DNA of 64,000 nt from [Actinomadura] parvosata subsp. kistnae (GTDB taxonomy: Bacteria; Actinomycetota; Actinomycetes; Streptosporangiales; Streptosporangiaceae). The position numbers and the translations under genes were made by a program. Numbering within the stretch: position 1 is the first letter of the stretch; each line of letters opens with the position of its first letter. Below the pieces are notes generated by a model. That model was not told the DNA's origin. It made no database searches and saw only the letters and a list, made by a program, of their open reading frames with translations. Where the stretch lies: positions 4,327,001 to 4,391,000 of the forward strand of contig NZ_OOHJ01000018.1 in NCBI RefSeq assembly GCF_900323885.1, read 5' to 3'. This document shows, piece by piece, positions 53,539 to 62,419 of this stretch.

Positions 53539-54700
53539 TGGGCGCTGTGGTGAGCGCCGCCAGGCCGGCGCCCAGCCACGGGATGGCCTCGGTCCCGGCC
53601 CCGGCGTCGAGCACGACGGCGGCGAAGCCGGGCACGAGGCTGATGCCGAGCTGGAACGCGGAGACGGTGGTGGCGCCGGCCAGGGTTGGCGCCTGGCCCG
53701 CGATGGCGAACACCCGCCCGTAGATCGCCGGATTCAGGACGAACCCGGCCACCCCCAGGATCAGCACCAGGGGGACGACGGCGATCGCGTGCCTGGCGAA
53801 GGCTCCGAGCAGGACCGAGGTGGCCAGGATGCCGAGCGTTCCGGCCAGGAGGGCGTGGATGGGCAGCCGGTCGGCGATCCGGCCCCCGATGGACAGCCCG
53901 GCGAAGGCCCCCACACCGAACAGGGTCAGGATCGCGGGGATCCAGATCCCGGGCACGCGGGTGACGTCCGACAGGAACGCCGCGAGGTAGTTGTAGGTGA
54001 TCATGTAGGCGGCCGTGCTGAGGAGGGTGGCCGCGTACACGATCCACAGCTGGGGGCGTCGCATCGTACGCAGCTCGTCCCGCACACTGGCGGTGCCGCG
54101 CGCGGTCGTGGCGGGCAGCGCCACCAGCGTCAGGATCGCGCCGGCGACCGTGAGGCCGGCCACCGCCCAGAAGCCGCCGCGCCAGCCGGTGAAGTAGCTG
54201 ACCAGCGTGCCGGCCGGGCCGCCGGCCACCATCGCCAGGCTCAGGCCGCTGACGACGACGCCCGAGGCGCGCGCCGCGCGGTCCGGCGGCACCAGGCCGA
54301 TCGCCGTGACCGCCGCCACCGCCCAGAACCCGGCGTACGCGAGGCCCGACAGGAAACGCGTCACCAGGAGCACCGCGTAACTGTCGGTCAGGACGCCGAC
54401 CACCACGCAGGCGGCGAACGCGGCCTGCGTGGCCACCAGCGCCGTCCGGCGCGGCCAGCGGAGGGTCACGATGGCCAGCGGCGGGCCGCCGACGACCACG
54501 GCGGCGGCGAACGCCGAGATCAGCGCCCCGGCGGACGACAGGGTGATCCGCAGATCGCCGGCGATCGCCGGGAGGACGCCGGCGAGCAGGAACTCCGCAC
54601 TGCCCATCGCGAACAGGCTCAACGCCAGCAGGTACACCCCCAGGGGCAGGCGGCCGCGCACGATCCGCGGCCGCCGCCCCCGTGCGGTCTCGACGCTCAC
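53504..54700 (-). CDS. MFS efflux transporter (AraJ/Cmx-like)
   Basis: A 398-residue protein with twelve predicted helices and motif A-like loops (PRRTALVATQAA and GGRIADRLPIHALL). Similar proteins export sugars or chloramphenicol-type drugs. ATG 54700 overlaps the stop of the flavoprotein gene (ATGA), so the two are one operon controlled by the divergent XRE-cupin regulator (inferred). Confidence 0.9.
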   Translation of the reverse strand: MSVETARGRRPRIVRGRLPLGVYLLALSLFAMGSAEFLLAGVLPAIAGDLRITLSSAGALISAFAAAVVVGGPPLAIVTLRWPRRTALVATQAAFAACVVVGVLTDSYAVLLVTRFLSGLAYAGFWAVAAVTAIGLVPPDRAARASGVVVSGLSLAMVAGGPAGTLVSYFTGWRGGFWAVAGLTVAGAILTLVALPATTARGTASVRDELRTMRRPQLWIVYAATLLSTAAYMITYNYLAAFLSDVTRVPGIWIPAILTLFGVGAFAGLSIGGRIADRLPIHALLAGTLGILATSVLLGAFARHAIAVVPLVLILGVAGFVLNPAIYGRVFAIAGQAPTLAGATTVSAFQLGISLVPGFAAVVLDAGAGTEAIPWLGAGLAALTTAPILLDRMLSRRA

Positions 54701-55887
54701 CGGCCCGCCCCTTCCGCACGCCCGGCTTCCGAACGCCCAGCTTCCGGACGCCCAGCTTCCGGACGCCCAGCTTCCGGGCGGACACCTTCCGGGTGGACAT
54801 CTTCCGAGCGGGCCCCGTTCAGGTGGGCGGCTTCCGAGCGGGCACTGGCCGGGTGGGCCTGGCGGCGGCGTTCGACGGAGCGTCGCACGTCCTCATCCGT
54901 CAGGTCGCCGTTGATGGCGAAGGCCGCGGCTGAGCCCATGCCCGCCGCGGTGATCACCTGCGCGCGCGGGTCGATGACGTTGCCGGCCGCCCAGACGCCC
55001 GGGACGCTGGTACGGCCGGTGCGGTCGGTGACGACCCAGCCGCCGTCGTCCTTGATGCAGCCCAGGCCGGTCAGCAGCTCGTCCTGCGGGACCATGCGCG
55101 GGAAGAGGAAGGCGGCGGCGCGGGGGAGCGCGCGGCCGTCGGTGAGCTCGATGCCGCGCAGCCGGCCGTCCTCGACGGCGAGGCGGTCGATCGTGCCGTC
55201 GATGACGCGCAGGCCGTGGCACTCCAGGCGGTCCCTGTCCTCGGGCGTCAGGTCGAGGGTGTGCCGGACGAAGAGCACGTCGTCGCTCCACTGGCGCAGC
55301 AGCAGGGCCTGGTGCACCGCGCCGGGGTGGGTGCCGAGGACGGCGAGGGGCTGGTCGCGTACCTCGTAGCCGTGGCAGTAGGGGCAGTGCAGCACGTCCT
55401 TGCCCCAGCGCTCGCGGACGCCGGGCAGGTCGGGCAGCTCGTCGCGCAGGCCGGTGGCCACCAGGACGCGGCGGGCCCCGAGCACCTGGCCGCCCGCGAG
55501 CCGGACGGTGAAGGCGGGCCCGCCGTCTTCGGCCGCGGTCGTGGCTGCGTGGCTGACGCCCTCGGTCGCTGGCTCGGGGCCGACGCCTCCGTCCACGGAC
55601 TCGTGGCTGATGTTCTCGACCCGGCCCTCGATGAGCTGTACGCCGTACCGGGTGATCTCGGCGCGTCCGAGTTCGAGCAGTTCGGCAGGGGGCAGGCCGT
55701 CGCGGGACAGGAAGCCGTGCATGTGCGCGGCCGGGGCGTTGCGCGGCTCGCCGGCGTCGATCACGGCCACTTTGCGCCGTGCGCGTCCCAGCAGCAGGGC
55801 GGCGTTCAGGCCGGCGGCCCCGGCGCCGACGATCACCACGTCGAAGCTCAGCTCGCCGGTGTCGTGTGCGTTCATCGCCTTGTTCAC
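54697..55887 (-). CDS. Thioredoxin-reductase-like FAD/NAD(P) oxidoreductase with repetitive tail
   Basis: A 396-residue flavoprotein: FAD loop VIVGAGAAGLNAALLLGRA, redox-active C-P-Y-C in VLHCPYCHGYE, NAD(P) region LAVLGTHPGAVHQAL and the C-terminal FAD motif VWAAGNVIDPRAQVITAAG. GTG 55887 follows a full GGAGGTGAT ribosome-binding site; the ATG at 55875 is the alternative. The last 45 residues are a tail with the five-residue repeat RPEAG/RSEAG (15-bp DNA repeat near 54720-54785), not part of the fold. Probably reduces a disulfide or a small molecule. It leads an operon with the MFS transporter. Confidence 0.9.
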   Translation of the reverse strand: MNKAMNAHDTGELSFDVVIVGAGAAGLNAALLLGRARRKVAVIDAGEPRNAPAAHMHGFLSRDGLPPAELLELGRAEITRYGVQLIEGRVENISHESVDGGVGPEPATEGVSHAATTAAEDGGPAFTVRLAGGQVLGARRVLVATGLRDELPDLPGVRERWGKDVLHCPYCHGYEVRDQPLAVLGTHPGAVHQALLLRQWSDDVLFVRHTLDLTPEDRDRLECHGLRVIDGTIDRLAVEDGRLRGIELTDGRALPRAAAFLFPRMVPQDELLTGLGCIKDDGGWVVTDRTGRTSVPGVWAAGNVIDPRAQVITAAGMGSAAAFAINGDLTDEDVRRSVERRRQAHPASARSEAAHLNGARSEDVHPEGVRPEAGRPEAGRPEAGRSEAGRAEGAGR

Positions 55888-55946
55888 AGCGATCACCTCC
55901 GGCGCCGATGGTGCGACCGAGAGGTCCCGGATGACAACTTCTGTTG

Positions 55947-55961
55947 CTGTTTCTGGAACAG
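55947..55961. promoter_or_regulatory. Imperfect palindrome in divergent promoter
   Basis: CTGTTTCTGGAACAG has arms matching at 5 of 6 positions around a 3-base centre. It lies between the flavoprotein gene and the XRE-cupin gene and could be the operator for both directions. Confidence 0.45.
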
Positions 55962-56002
55962 TGGGAGGGGAGCGGTGTCCCCGTACGGTGAGGAGGAGCG
56001 GG

Positions 56003-56605
56003 ATGGGAACGGTGCAGCAGCAGGCCGCGCTGGCCGAGACGCTGGCGCAGGTGGGGCCGCGGCTCAGGCGCATCCGTACGCAGCGGCAGGTGAGCCTGTC
56101 GGCGTTGGCCGAGGCCACCGGCATCTCCAAGAGCACGTTGTCGCGGCTGGAGTCGGGGCAGCGGCGCCCCAGCCTGGAGCTTCTGCTGCCGATCGCGCAG
56201 GCGCACCAGGTGCCGCTCGACGAGCTGGTCGGCGCGCCGGAGATCGGTGATCCGCGTGTCCGCGCCAAGCCGCTGGTCCGCAACGGGCGGACCGTGGTGC
56301 CCCTGACCACGCAGCCGGGGCCGCTGCAGGCGTGGAAGTCGATCATCCCGGCCGAGCAGAACGAGCCGCGGCCGATCACGCACGAAGGCTACGAGTGGAT
56401 GTACGTGCTCTCGGGGCGGGTGCGGCTCGTCGTGGCCGACCACGATCTGATCCTGGGGCCGGGTGAGGCCGCCGAGTTCGACACGCGTCTGCCGCACTGG
56501 TTCGGGGCGGCGGGGGATTCGCCGGTGGAGGTGCTGAACCTGTTCGGGAGGCAGGGGGAGCGGATGCACGTGCGGGCCAAGCCTCGCTCTCGAGAGGGGA
56601 ATTGA
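56003..56605 (+). CDS. XRE-family regulator with C-terminal cupin domain
   Basis: A 200-residue protein: helix-turn-helix at about 18-75 (LRRIRTQRQVSLSALAEATGISKSTLSRLESGQRRPSLELLLPIA) and a cupin_2 ligand domain at about 105-190 (THEGYEWMYVLSGRVRLVV, GPGEAAEFDTRLPHWFGA). This is the standard domain order of small-molecule-sensing repressors. ATG 56003 follows AGGAGGAGCGGG. Divergent from the flavoprotein/MFS operon, which it probably regulates. Confidence 0.93.
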   Translation: MGTVQQQAALAETLAQVGPRLRRIRTQRQVSLSALAEATGISKSTLSRLESGQRRPSLELLLPIAQAHQVPLDELVGAPEIGDPRVRAKPLVRNGRTVVPLTTQPGPLQAWKSIIPAEQNEPRPITHEGYEWMYVLSGRVRLVVADHDLILGPGEAAEFDTRLPHWFGAAGDSPVEVLNLFGRQGERMHVRAKPRSREGN

Positions 56606-56681
56606 TCGGATCGGTGCAGAATCGCCCGAGCTGACCTGGGGAGATACCACTTAGGAACTTCGTGGTGATTGGCAGGGACCT

Positions 56682-57275
56682 GTGCTTGAGCGCATTCACG
56701 AGATACCGGCCGCCGTGCTGAGCGCGGACGAGTACCTCGACGACTTCTGGCCGAACTTCCATCAGCTCGACGGCGTGTTCTGGAAGCTCGAACGGCTGCA
56801 GAGCTTCCGGGGCGAGCCGAGCTGGGCCGCGATGGTGGAGGGCGACTGGGACCGCTCGCTCAAGCTGGTCGACGACGGGCGCGGGGCGCCACGCGAGCGC
56901 CCGGCCAAGAGGTACCCCCGGCGGCGGATCCGGATCGTCGAGCAGCCGGTCACGTCGTACGTGCGGTGGGAGGCCCACCTGCTGGCCCTGAGAGGCGAGG
57001 CCGCCGAGCAGGTCCGGGTGCTCGACGCGGGCGAGGTGGCCGAGATCGAGGTCGGCAGGCGGCTGCCGGAGCTGGTCGTGCTCGGGACGGTGGCCATGTA
57101 CGAGGTGACGTACGACGAGTCGGGAGCGCACAGCGGGGCCCGGCGGATCGACGACCGGGAGGTGATCGAGGCCTGCCAGGGGGAGCTCGACAAGCTGTTC
57201 CAACGGGGCGAGGAGCTGCGGCCCTACTACGAGCGCGAGATCATGCCGCTCCCCGCCCCGACGGTTCCGGTCTGA
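56682..57275 (+). CDS. DUF6879-family protein
   Basis: A 197-residue protein from GTG 56682. FWKLERLQSF, PSWAAMVEGDW and RRRIRIVEQPVTSYVRWEAHL match the DUF6879 family, which in actinomycetes is usually encoded next to a helix-turn-helix (DUF5753-type) regulator. That partner is absent here; the nearest regulator is the XRE-cupin gene 76 bases upstream, which is of another kind. Function unknown. Confidence 0.8.
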   Translation: MLERIHEIPAAVLSADEYLDDFWPNFHQLDGVFWKLERLQSFRGEPSWAAMVEGDWDRSLKLVDDGRGAPRERPAKRYPRRRIRIVEQPVTSYVRWEAHLLALRGEAAEQVRVLDAGEVAEIEVGRRLPELVVLGTVAMYEVTYDESGAHSGARRIDDREVIEACQGELDKLFQRGEELRPYYEREIMPLPAPTVPV

Positions 57276-57317
57276 CGGCTTCCCAGCCCGGGCGCCCCTC
57301 CCGAGGGTGCCCCTTCC

Positions 57318-57380
57318 AAGGGTGGCGGTCCCGAGGGTGGCGGTCCCGGGGTGGCGGTCCCGAGGGTGGCCGTCCCGAAG
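57318..57380 (+). repeat. 15-bp tandem repeat
   Basis: The unit ggtggcggtcccgag occurs about four times with small changes between the DUF6879 stop and the promoter of the next operon. Confidence 0.8.
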
Positions 57381-57384
57381 TTTT

Positions 57385-57433
57385 GACTTGCCTGGCGGGA
57401 AAGTCGAGTGTTAGCTTTCCTGGTAGGAAAGTC
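57385..57433. promoter_or_regulatory. Two related palindromes, likely operator pair
   Basis: GACTTGCCTGGCGGGAAAGTC (57385-57405, written here in two parts: GACTTGCC and GGGAAAGTC arms) and CTTTCCT-GGT-AGGAAAG (57415-57431). They share the half-site GGAAAGTC and are about 30 bases apart, three helical turns. A -35-like TTGACT overlaps the first. They sit just upstream of a membrane protein/winged-helix regulator pair and are natural sites for that regulator. Confidence 0.65.
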
Positions 57434-57452
57434 AAAGAGTGGAGGGATCGCC

Positions 57453-57908
57453 ATGAACCACGCCGACGACGCTCAGGCCGGCCTCGCGGAGATCGCCAAG
57501 CGGCGCGACCAGGTGCTCGAGGGGGCCTCCCGGGGGCGGCATCGCGGGTGGGACGCCACCGGCATGGTGCTGATGGTCGCGGGGTTCGCGGCGATGGACC
57601 TTCCCGTGGGCAAGGGGCCGCAGCTCGCCTTGCTTCTCGTCGCCCTGGTCGCCGCGCTGGCCTGCTTCACCCAGGCGGGGCGGCGCAGCCGGGCGGTCCT
57701 GCACGCCTCCGCGCTGAACGGGCGGTTCTGGGCCGTGCTCGGCGGCTGCGCGCTCGCCGCCGGTGCCCTGGTGCTCGCCGCGGTGTGGCTGCTCGACGGG
57801 AGCGACTTCCCGCTGCGGAACACGGTCACCGGCGTGGTCCTCGCGGTGATCGTCGCGGCCGGTGAGCCGCTGTACCGGGCGCTGGTCAAGAGGCGGGCGG
57901 CGGCATGA
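57453..57908 (+). CDS. Small membrane protein, four helices
   Basis: A 151-residue protein from ATG 57453, 6 bases after GGAGGG. A charged N-terminus of 30 residues is followed by four hydrophobic segments arranged as two pairs. I do not recognise a functional motif. Its stop overlaps the start of the winged-helix gene (ATGA). Such pairs are common in actinomycetes: the regulator represses the operon until some envelope or drug signal appears (inference). Confidence 0.75.
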   Translation: MNHADDAQAGLAEIAKRRDQVLEGASRGRHRGWDATGMVLMVAGFAAMDLPVGKGPQLALLLVALVAALACFTQAGRRSRAVLHASALNGRFWAVLGGCALAAGALVLAAVWLLDGSDFPLRNTVTGVVLAVIVAAGEPLYRALVKRRAAA

Positions 57909-58231
57909 CGGTGCCCGCCGGTTTCGACGAGCTGATCCATCCGCCGACCCGGCTGGGGCTGGTGTCGTTGCTCGCGGCGGCGCAGTGGGCCGAGTTCTCC
58001 TTCCTGAAGGAGAGCCTGGAACTGACCGACTCGGCGTTGTCCAAGCAGGTCACGACCCTCGCCGAGGCGGGATACGCGGAGGTGCGCAAGGAGGGGGCCG
58101 GGCGCCGGCGCCGCACGCTGGTGATGCTGACGCCGCGCGGGCGGGCGGCCTTCGAGGGGCATGTCGCGGCCCTGCAACAGCTGGTCGGGCGCGCGACACC
58201 GGACCCCACGGAGGCCGGCCTCCCACGGTGA
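57905..58231 (+). CDS. Winged-helix transcriptional regulator (HTH_27/MarR-like)
   Basis: A 108-residue winged helix protein: IHPPTRLGLVSLLAAAQWAEFSFLKESLELTDSALSKQVTTLAEAGYAEVRK with wing KEGAGRRRRTLVMLTPRG. Length and start (IHPPTRL) fit the one-domain regulators that control an adjacent membrane-protein gene. ATG overlaps the preceding stop. The two palindromes at 57385-57433 are probable targets. Confidence 0.9.
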   Translation: MTVPAGFDELIHPPTRLGLVSLLAAAQWAEFSFLKESLELTDSALSKQVTTLAEAGYAEVRKEGAGRRRRTLVMLTPRGRAAFEGHVAALQQLVGRATPDPTEAGLPR

Positions 58232-58234
58232 GGG

Positions 58235-58320
58235 CTGCCGTACGAAAGCGAAGGTGCCGTACGAAAGCGAAGGTGCCGTACGAAAGCGAAGGTGCCGTAC
58301 GAAAGCGAGGGTGCCGTACG
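58235..58320 (+). repeat. 19-bp tandem repeat, 4.5 copies
   Basis: The unit gtgccgtacgaaagcgaag starts at 58235 (first base changed), 58254, 58273, 58292 and partly 58311. It occupies the space between two convergent stop codons. Confidence 0.9.
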
Positions 58321-58331
58321 GACGGGAACGG

Positions 58332-59555
58332 TCAGAGGGGGAGGCCGCCGGTGGCGGAGCTGGTGGAGCCGGTCGCCTGGTAGGCGGCGATCGTGCGCTC
58401 GGCGATGCGCATCTGGTGGATCTCGTCGGCCCCGTCCGCGAAGCGGGCCCAGCGGGCGTGCTGGAACATGCTCGCCAGCGGCGTGTCCGTCGAGTACCCC
58501 AGGGCTCCGTGCACCTGGATGGCCCGGTCGATGATCCGGTTGAGGCTACCGGCCACGAAGTGCTTGGCCATCGAGACCTCCGTACGGAAGTCCTCGCCCT
58601 TGTCGATCTTCGAGGCGGCGTGCAGGACCATGAGCTTGCACTGGTACAGCTCCATGGCCGAGTCGGCGATGAGCCACTGGATGCCCTGCTTCTCGGCCAG
58701 CAGGGAGCCGTGGCTGTAGCGCTTGAGCGCCCGGTCGACCATCATGTCGAGGGCGGTCTCGGCCTGGGAGATCCAGCGCATGCAGTGGGCGAGGCGGGCC
58801 GGGCCGAGGCGGTACTGCCCGAGGCGGTGGCCGTTGCCGCGCCCGCCGAGGACGGCGCTGTCGGGCACGCGCAGGTCCTTGATGACGATCTCGCTGTGGC
58901 CGGTGGAGCCGTGCATGGTCTCCACCTCACGGACGTCGTTCCAGCCGGGGTTGGGCAGGTCCACGAGGAAGGCGGTGTTGGCGCCGCGTGAGCCTTCGGG
59001 CACGTCGGGTTCGGTGCGGGCGATGAGGATGGCGAAGCTGGCCCGGCGGGCGTTGGAGATGAACCATTTGTGGCCGTTGATGATCCATTCGTCGCCGTCC
59101 TGGACGGCTTGTGTGCGGATCAGGGTGGGGTCGGAGCCGGCCACCTCCGGCTCGGTCATGGCGAAGCAGGACATCTGCGTGCCGTCGAGCAGGGGCCGCA
59201 GGTACTTCTCCTTCTGCTCGTCGGTGGCCCAGTGGAGGAGGGTGTGCATGTTGCCCTCGTCGGGGGCCTGGCAGTTGAGCACCCACGGCCCGATGCGGGT
59301 CTTGGCCGCCTCCGACTGCACCATGGCCAGCTCCACGTGCCCGAGGCCCATGCCGCCCCATTCCTTCGGCATGTGGGGCAGCCACAAGCCCTCGGCCTTG
59401 GCCAGCGAGCGCAGGTGGAAGATCGTGCGCAGGTACTGGTCGCGGTCGCCCTCCTTCAGGTCCTCCATGGCCGGCATGACGGTGCCCTGGATGAAGGCGC
59501 GGACCCGCTTGCGGATCTCCTCGTGCTCGGGGGCAAGGGTGAAATCGATCGCCAT
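58332..59555 (-). CDS. Acyl-CoA dehydrogenase
   Basis: A 407-residue flavoenzyme. Family signatures: CFAMTEPEVAGSDPTLIRT, WIINGHKWFISNARRA, the FAD-binding C-terminal QVHGALGYSTDTPLASMFQHARWARFADGADEIHQMRIAER. The E in DGADEIHQ region sits where the catalytic base of some subfamilies lies. The length and N-terminus (FTLAPEHEEIRKRVRAFI) match the ACAD11/ACAD10-like group. ATG 59555 is only 7 bases after the stop of the ABC ATPase, so it is the last gene of the transporter operon. It oxidises an unknown acyl-CoA. Confidence 0.92.
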   Translation of the reverse strand: MAIDFTLAPEHEEIRKRVRAFIQGTVMPAMEDLKEGDRDQYLRTIFHLRSLAKAEGLWLPHMPKEWGGMGLGHVELAMVQSEAAKTRIGPWVLNCQAPDEGNMHTLLHWATDEQKEKYLRPLLDGTQMSCFAMTEPEVAGSDPTLIRTQAVQDGDEWIINGHKWFISNARRASFAILIARTEPDVPEGSRGANTAFLVDLPNPGWNDVREVETMHGSTGHSEIVIKDLRVPDSAVLGGRGNGHRLGQYRLGPARLAHCMRWISQAETALDMMVDRALKRYSHGSLLAEKQGIQWLIADSAMELYQCKLMVLHAASKIDKGEDFRTEVSMAKHFVAGSLNRIIDRAIQVHGALGYSTDTPLASMFQHARWARFADGADEIHQMRIAERTIAAYQATGSTSSATGGLPL

Positions 59556-59562
59556 TTCGGTA

Positions 59563-60543
59563 TTACTCCTTGACGGGAAAGTGGCAGGCGAGCCAGTGGT
59601 CGTCGCCGACCTGCCTGATGTGGGGTTCCTCCGTGGCGCACCGCGGCGCGGCGCGCGGACATCTCGTACGGAAGCGGCACCCTGAGGGCGGGTCGACCGG
59701 CGACGGAGGTTCGCCACTGATCAACGTGTCGGCGGGCGGCAGGTCGAGACCGCCGCCGCCGGGGATGGAGGCGATCAGGGCGCGGGTGTACGGGTGCGCC
59801 GGGCGGCTGATCAGGTCGGCGCTGGGCGCCAGCTCGCACACCTTGCCCAGGTACATGACGAGGATGCGGTCGCTGACGTTCTTCACCACGGCCAGGTCGT
59901 GGGCGATGAAGACGAGGGTGAGCCGGTAGCGGTCCTTCAGGTCCTCAAGGAGGCCGAGGATCTGGGCCTGCACCGAGACGTCGAGCGCCGACACGGGTTC
60001 GTCGCAGATCACCACCTCGGGGTCGAGGATCAGCGCCCTGGCGATGGAGATGCGCTGGCACTGCCCGCCGGAGAACTCGTGCGGCCGGCGCTCGGCGGCC
60101 GTGGCCGGGTCGAGGCCGACGGCCTCCAGGACCTCGTCCACGCGGTCGCCCGGCAACTGCCAGACGCGCGGGCCCTCGCCGACGATGTCGCGGACGCGGC
60201 GGCGCGGGTTGAGCGAGGAGATGGGGTCCTGGAAGATCATCTGGAGGCGCCGGCGGGTCCTGCGCAGGGCCTCGCCGCGCAGGGCGGTCAGCTCCAGGCC
60301 GTCCAGCCTGACCGAGCCGGAGCGCGGCGGCGGGAGCTGCACGAGCGCCCGCGCGGCACTGGACTTGCCGCAGCCGGACTCGCCGACGATGCCGAGCGTC
60401 TCGCCGCGCGCCAGGTCGAAGCTCACTCCCGAGACCGCCCGGACGGTGCGGCCCCGCCCTGCGGGGAACTCCACCACCAGATCCTCCACCCGCAGCAGCA
60501 CCTCGTCATCAGGGCGCAGGTGCGCGGTTCCGCTACCGGCCAC
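59563..60543 (-). CDS. Oligo/dipeptide-type ABC transporter ATPase (OppF/DppF-like)
   Basis: A 326-residue ATPase: Walker A GESGCGKSS, FQDPISSLNPRRRVRDIV, signature FSGGQCQRISIARAL, Walker B VVICDEPVSALDVSVQAQI and FIAHDLAVVKNVSD. The C-terminal Cys-rich oligopeptide-transporter motif is CRFRTRCPRAAPRC. GTG 60543; it overlaps the fused permease/ATPase gene by 11 bases. Confidence 0.94.
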   Translation of the reverse strand: MAGSGTAHLRPDDEVLLRVEDLVVEFPAGRGRTVRAVSGVSFDLARGETLGIVGESGCGKSSAARALVQLPPPRSGSVRLDGLELTALRGEALRRTRRRLQMIFQDPISSLNPRRRVRDIVGEGPRVWQLPGDRVDEVLEAVGLDPATAAERRPHEFSGGQCQRISIARALILDPEVVICDEPVSALDVSVQAQILGLLEDLKDRYRLTLVFIAHDLAVVKNVSDRILVMYLGKVCELAPSADLISRPAHPYTRALIASIPGGGGLDLPPADTLISGEPPSPVDPPSGCRFRTRCPRAAPRCATEEPHIRQVGDDHWLACHFPVKE

Positions 60544-62419
60544 GGCTGTCAGCTCCTGTCGTCCTGACGTCCTGCTCGGCGGTGGTGCCCGGGCGCGGGT
60601 ACCAGCAGGCGTACGGGTGATGGTGATCCTCGGAGAGGGGCGGCGGCTCCAGCTCGCAGCGCTCCCGCGCGTACGGGCAACGCGCGTGGAACGCGCACCC
60701 GGCGGGCAGGTGCGCCAGGTCCGGCGGCCGGCCGGGGATGACGCGGAGCCGGTGGTGCACGGGGTCGGTGAGCCGGGGCGCCGCCTGGAGCAGGGACTCG
60801 GTGTACGGCATGCGGGGCCGCGCGAACACCTCGGCGGCCGGCCCCCGCTCGACGACCTTTCCGGCGTACATGACGATGACCTCGTCCGCCCACTGGGCGA
60901 CCACGGACAGGTCGTGGCTGACCAGCACCACGGCCATGTCCCGCTCCGCGCGCAGCCGGTGCAGCAGCCGCAGCACCTGCGCCTGGATGGTCACGTCGAG
61001 CGCGGTGGTCGGCTCGTCGGCGAACAGCACGTCGGGCCGGCACGACAGCGCCATGGCGATCGTCACCCGCTGCCGCATCCCGCCGGACAGCTGGTGCGGG
61101 TAGCGGCGCAGCATGCGGACGGGGTCGGGGATGCCGACCGAGGCGAGCAGCTCGACCGCCTCGGCGCGGGCCTGGCGGCGGCTCATGCGCAGGTGCACCC
61201 GCAGCGGCTCCATGACCTGGGTGCCGATCGTGCGGACGGGGTTCAGCGCGGTCATCGGGTCCTGGAACACGGTGCCGAGCCGCCGGCCGAGGACCGGGCG
61301 CATCTCGGCGGGGCCGTAGGCGGTCAGGTCGTCGCCCGACAGGTACACGTGGCCGCCCCTGATCGAGGTGCCGGGCAGCAGGCCCAGGACGGAGCGGATC
61401 AGCATGGACTTGCCGGACCCGGACTCGCCGACGATGGCCAGGGTGCGGCCGCGGTCGAGGGTGAACGAGACGCCGTCCACGGCCTTGACGACGCCGCGCG
61501 GCGTGACGAAGTGCGTGCGCAGCTCCTCCACCTGGAGGAGGGTGTCGCGGACGGGATGGGTGGGGGTGGGCAGCGGGAGCGCGGCGGGCGCGCGTACCGG
61601 CTCCAGGCCGATCTCGCGCACGTCGGTCAGCGCCCGCAGCCGGTCGCCGACCAGGTTGAACGACAGCACGGTCAGGAACATGACGACCGAGGGGGCCAGC
61701 ACGACGTGCGGCGCGGTCTCCATGAGCGTGCGGCCCTCGTTGATCAGCCCGCCCCAGGTGGGGGTGGGCGCCTGGACGGACAGGCCGAGGAAGGCCAGGC
61801 TGCCCTCGGCGACCACGACCACGGCCATGCCGATGAAGGCGTAGGAGGCGGCGGGCACGGCCACGTTCGGCAGGATCTCGCGCCACAGGATGCGCCGGTC
61901 GCGGGTGCCGAGCACGCGCGCGGCCAGCACGAACTCGCGCTCGGCGAAGCTGAGCGTGGCGCCCCTGATGAGGCGGACCCAGGAGGGCACGCCGAGCACG
62001 CCGAGGACGATCAGCACGTTGCGCAGGTTCGCCCCGGCGAAGGCGACCACGGCCAGCGCGAACACCAGCGCGGGGAACGCCTGCGCCACGTCGTTGACGG
62101 CCATGATGACCGCGTCGGTGGCCCTGCGCCGGTAGCCGGCCAGGATGCCGAGCGGCGCGCCGACGCCCAGGCCGAGCAGGACGGCTCCGAGGCCGACGCC
62201 GAGGGAGACGCGCGCCCCGTACACGACCCTGCTGAGCACGTCGCGGCCGAGCCCGTCGGTGCCGAACGGGTGCGCGGCGCTGGGCCCCGACTGCGGCGGC
62301 CCGGCCAGCGTCTCGTCGTAGCGGGCGAACGGCAGGAAGTCGGCCAGCAGCGCGGCGAGCAGCACCAGCCCGATCCAGCCCGCCGCGAGCCAGACCCCGA
62401 AGCCCAGCCGCCTACGCAC
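60533..62419 (-). CDS. Fused ABC permease (DppC-like) and ATPase (DppD-like)
   Basis: A 628-residue fusion. Residues 1-270 are a DppC-type permease ([25 protein letters not shown] loop [25 protein letters not shown], then [20 protein letters not shown]). Residues about 295-610 are an ATPase (Walker [55 protein letters not shown]) ending in the Cys motif [14 protein letters not shown]. Such fusions are known in actinomycetes. It pairs with the permease at 62412 and the ATPase at 59563. Confidence 0.94.
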   Translation of the reverse strand: MRRRLGFGVWLAAGWIGLVLLAALLADFLPFARYDETLAGPPQSGPSAAHPFGTDGLGRDVLSRVVYGARVSLGVGLGAVLLGLGVGAPLGILAGYRRRATDAVIMAVNDVAQAFPALVFALAVVAFAGANLRNVLIVLGVLGVPSWVRLIRGATLSFAEREFVLAARVLGTRDRRILWREILPNVAVPAASYAFIGMAVVVVAEGSLAFLGLSVQAPTPTWGGLINEGRTLMETAPHVVLAPSVVMFLTVLSFNLVGDRLRALTDVREIGLEPVRAPAALPLPTPTHPVRDTLLQVEELRTHFVTPRGVVKAVDGVSFTLDRGRTLAIVGESGSGKSMLIRSVLGLLPGTSIRGGHVYLSGDDLTAYGPAEMRPVLGRRLGTVFQDPMTALNPVRTIGTQVMEPLRVHLRMSRRQARAEAVELLASVGIPDPVRMLRRYPHQLSGGMRQRVTIAMALSCRPDVLFADEPTTALDVTIQAQVLRLLHRLRAERDMAVVLVSHDLSVVAQWADEVIVMYAGKVVERGPAAEVFARPRMPYTESLLQAAPRLTDPVHHRLRVIPGRPPDLAHLPAGCAFHARCPYARERCELEPPPLSEDHHHPYACWYPRPGTTAEQDVRTTGADSRGR

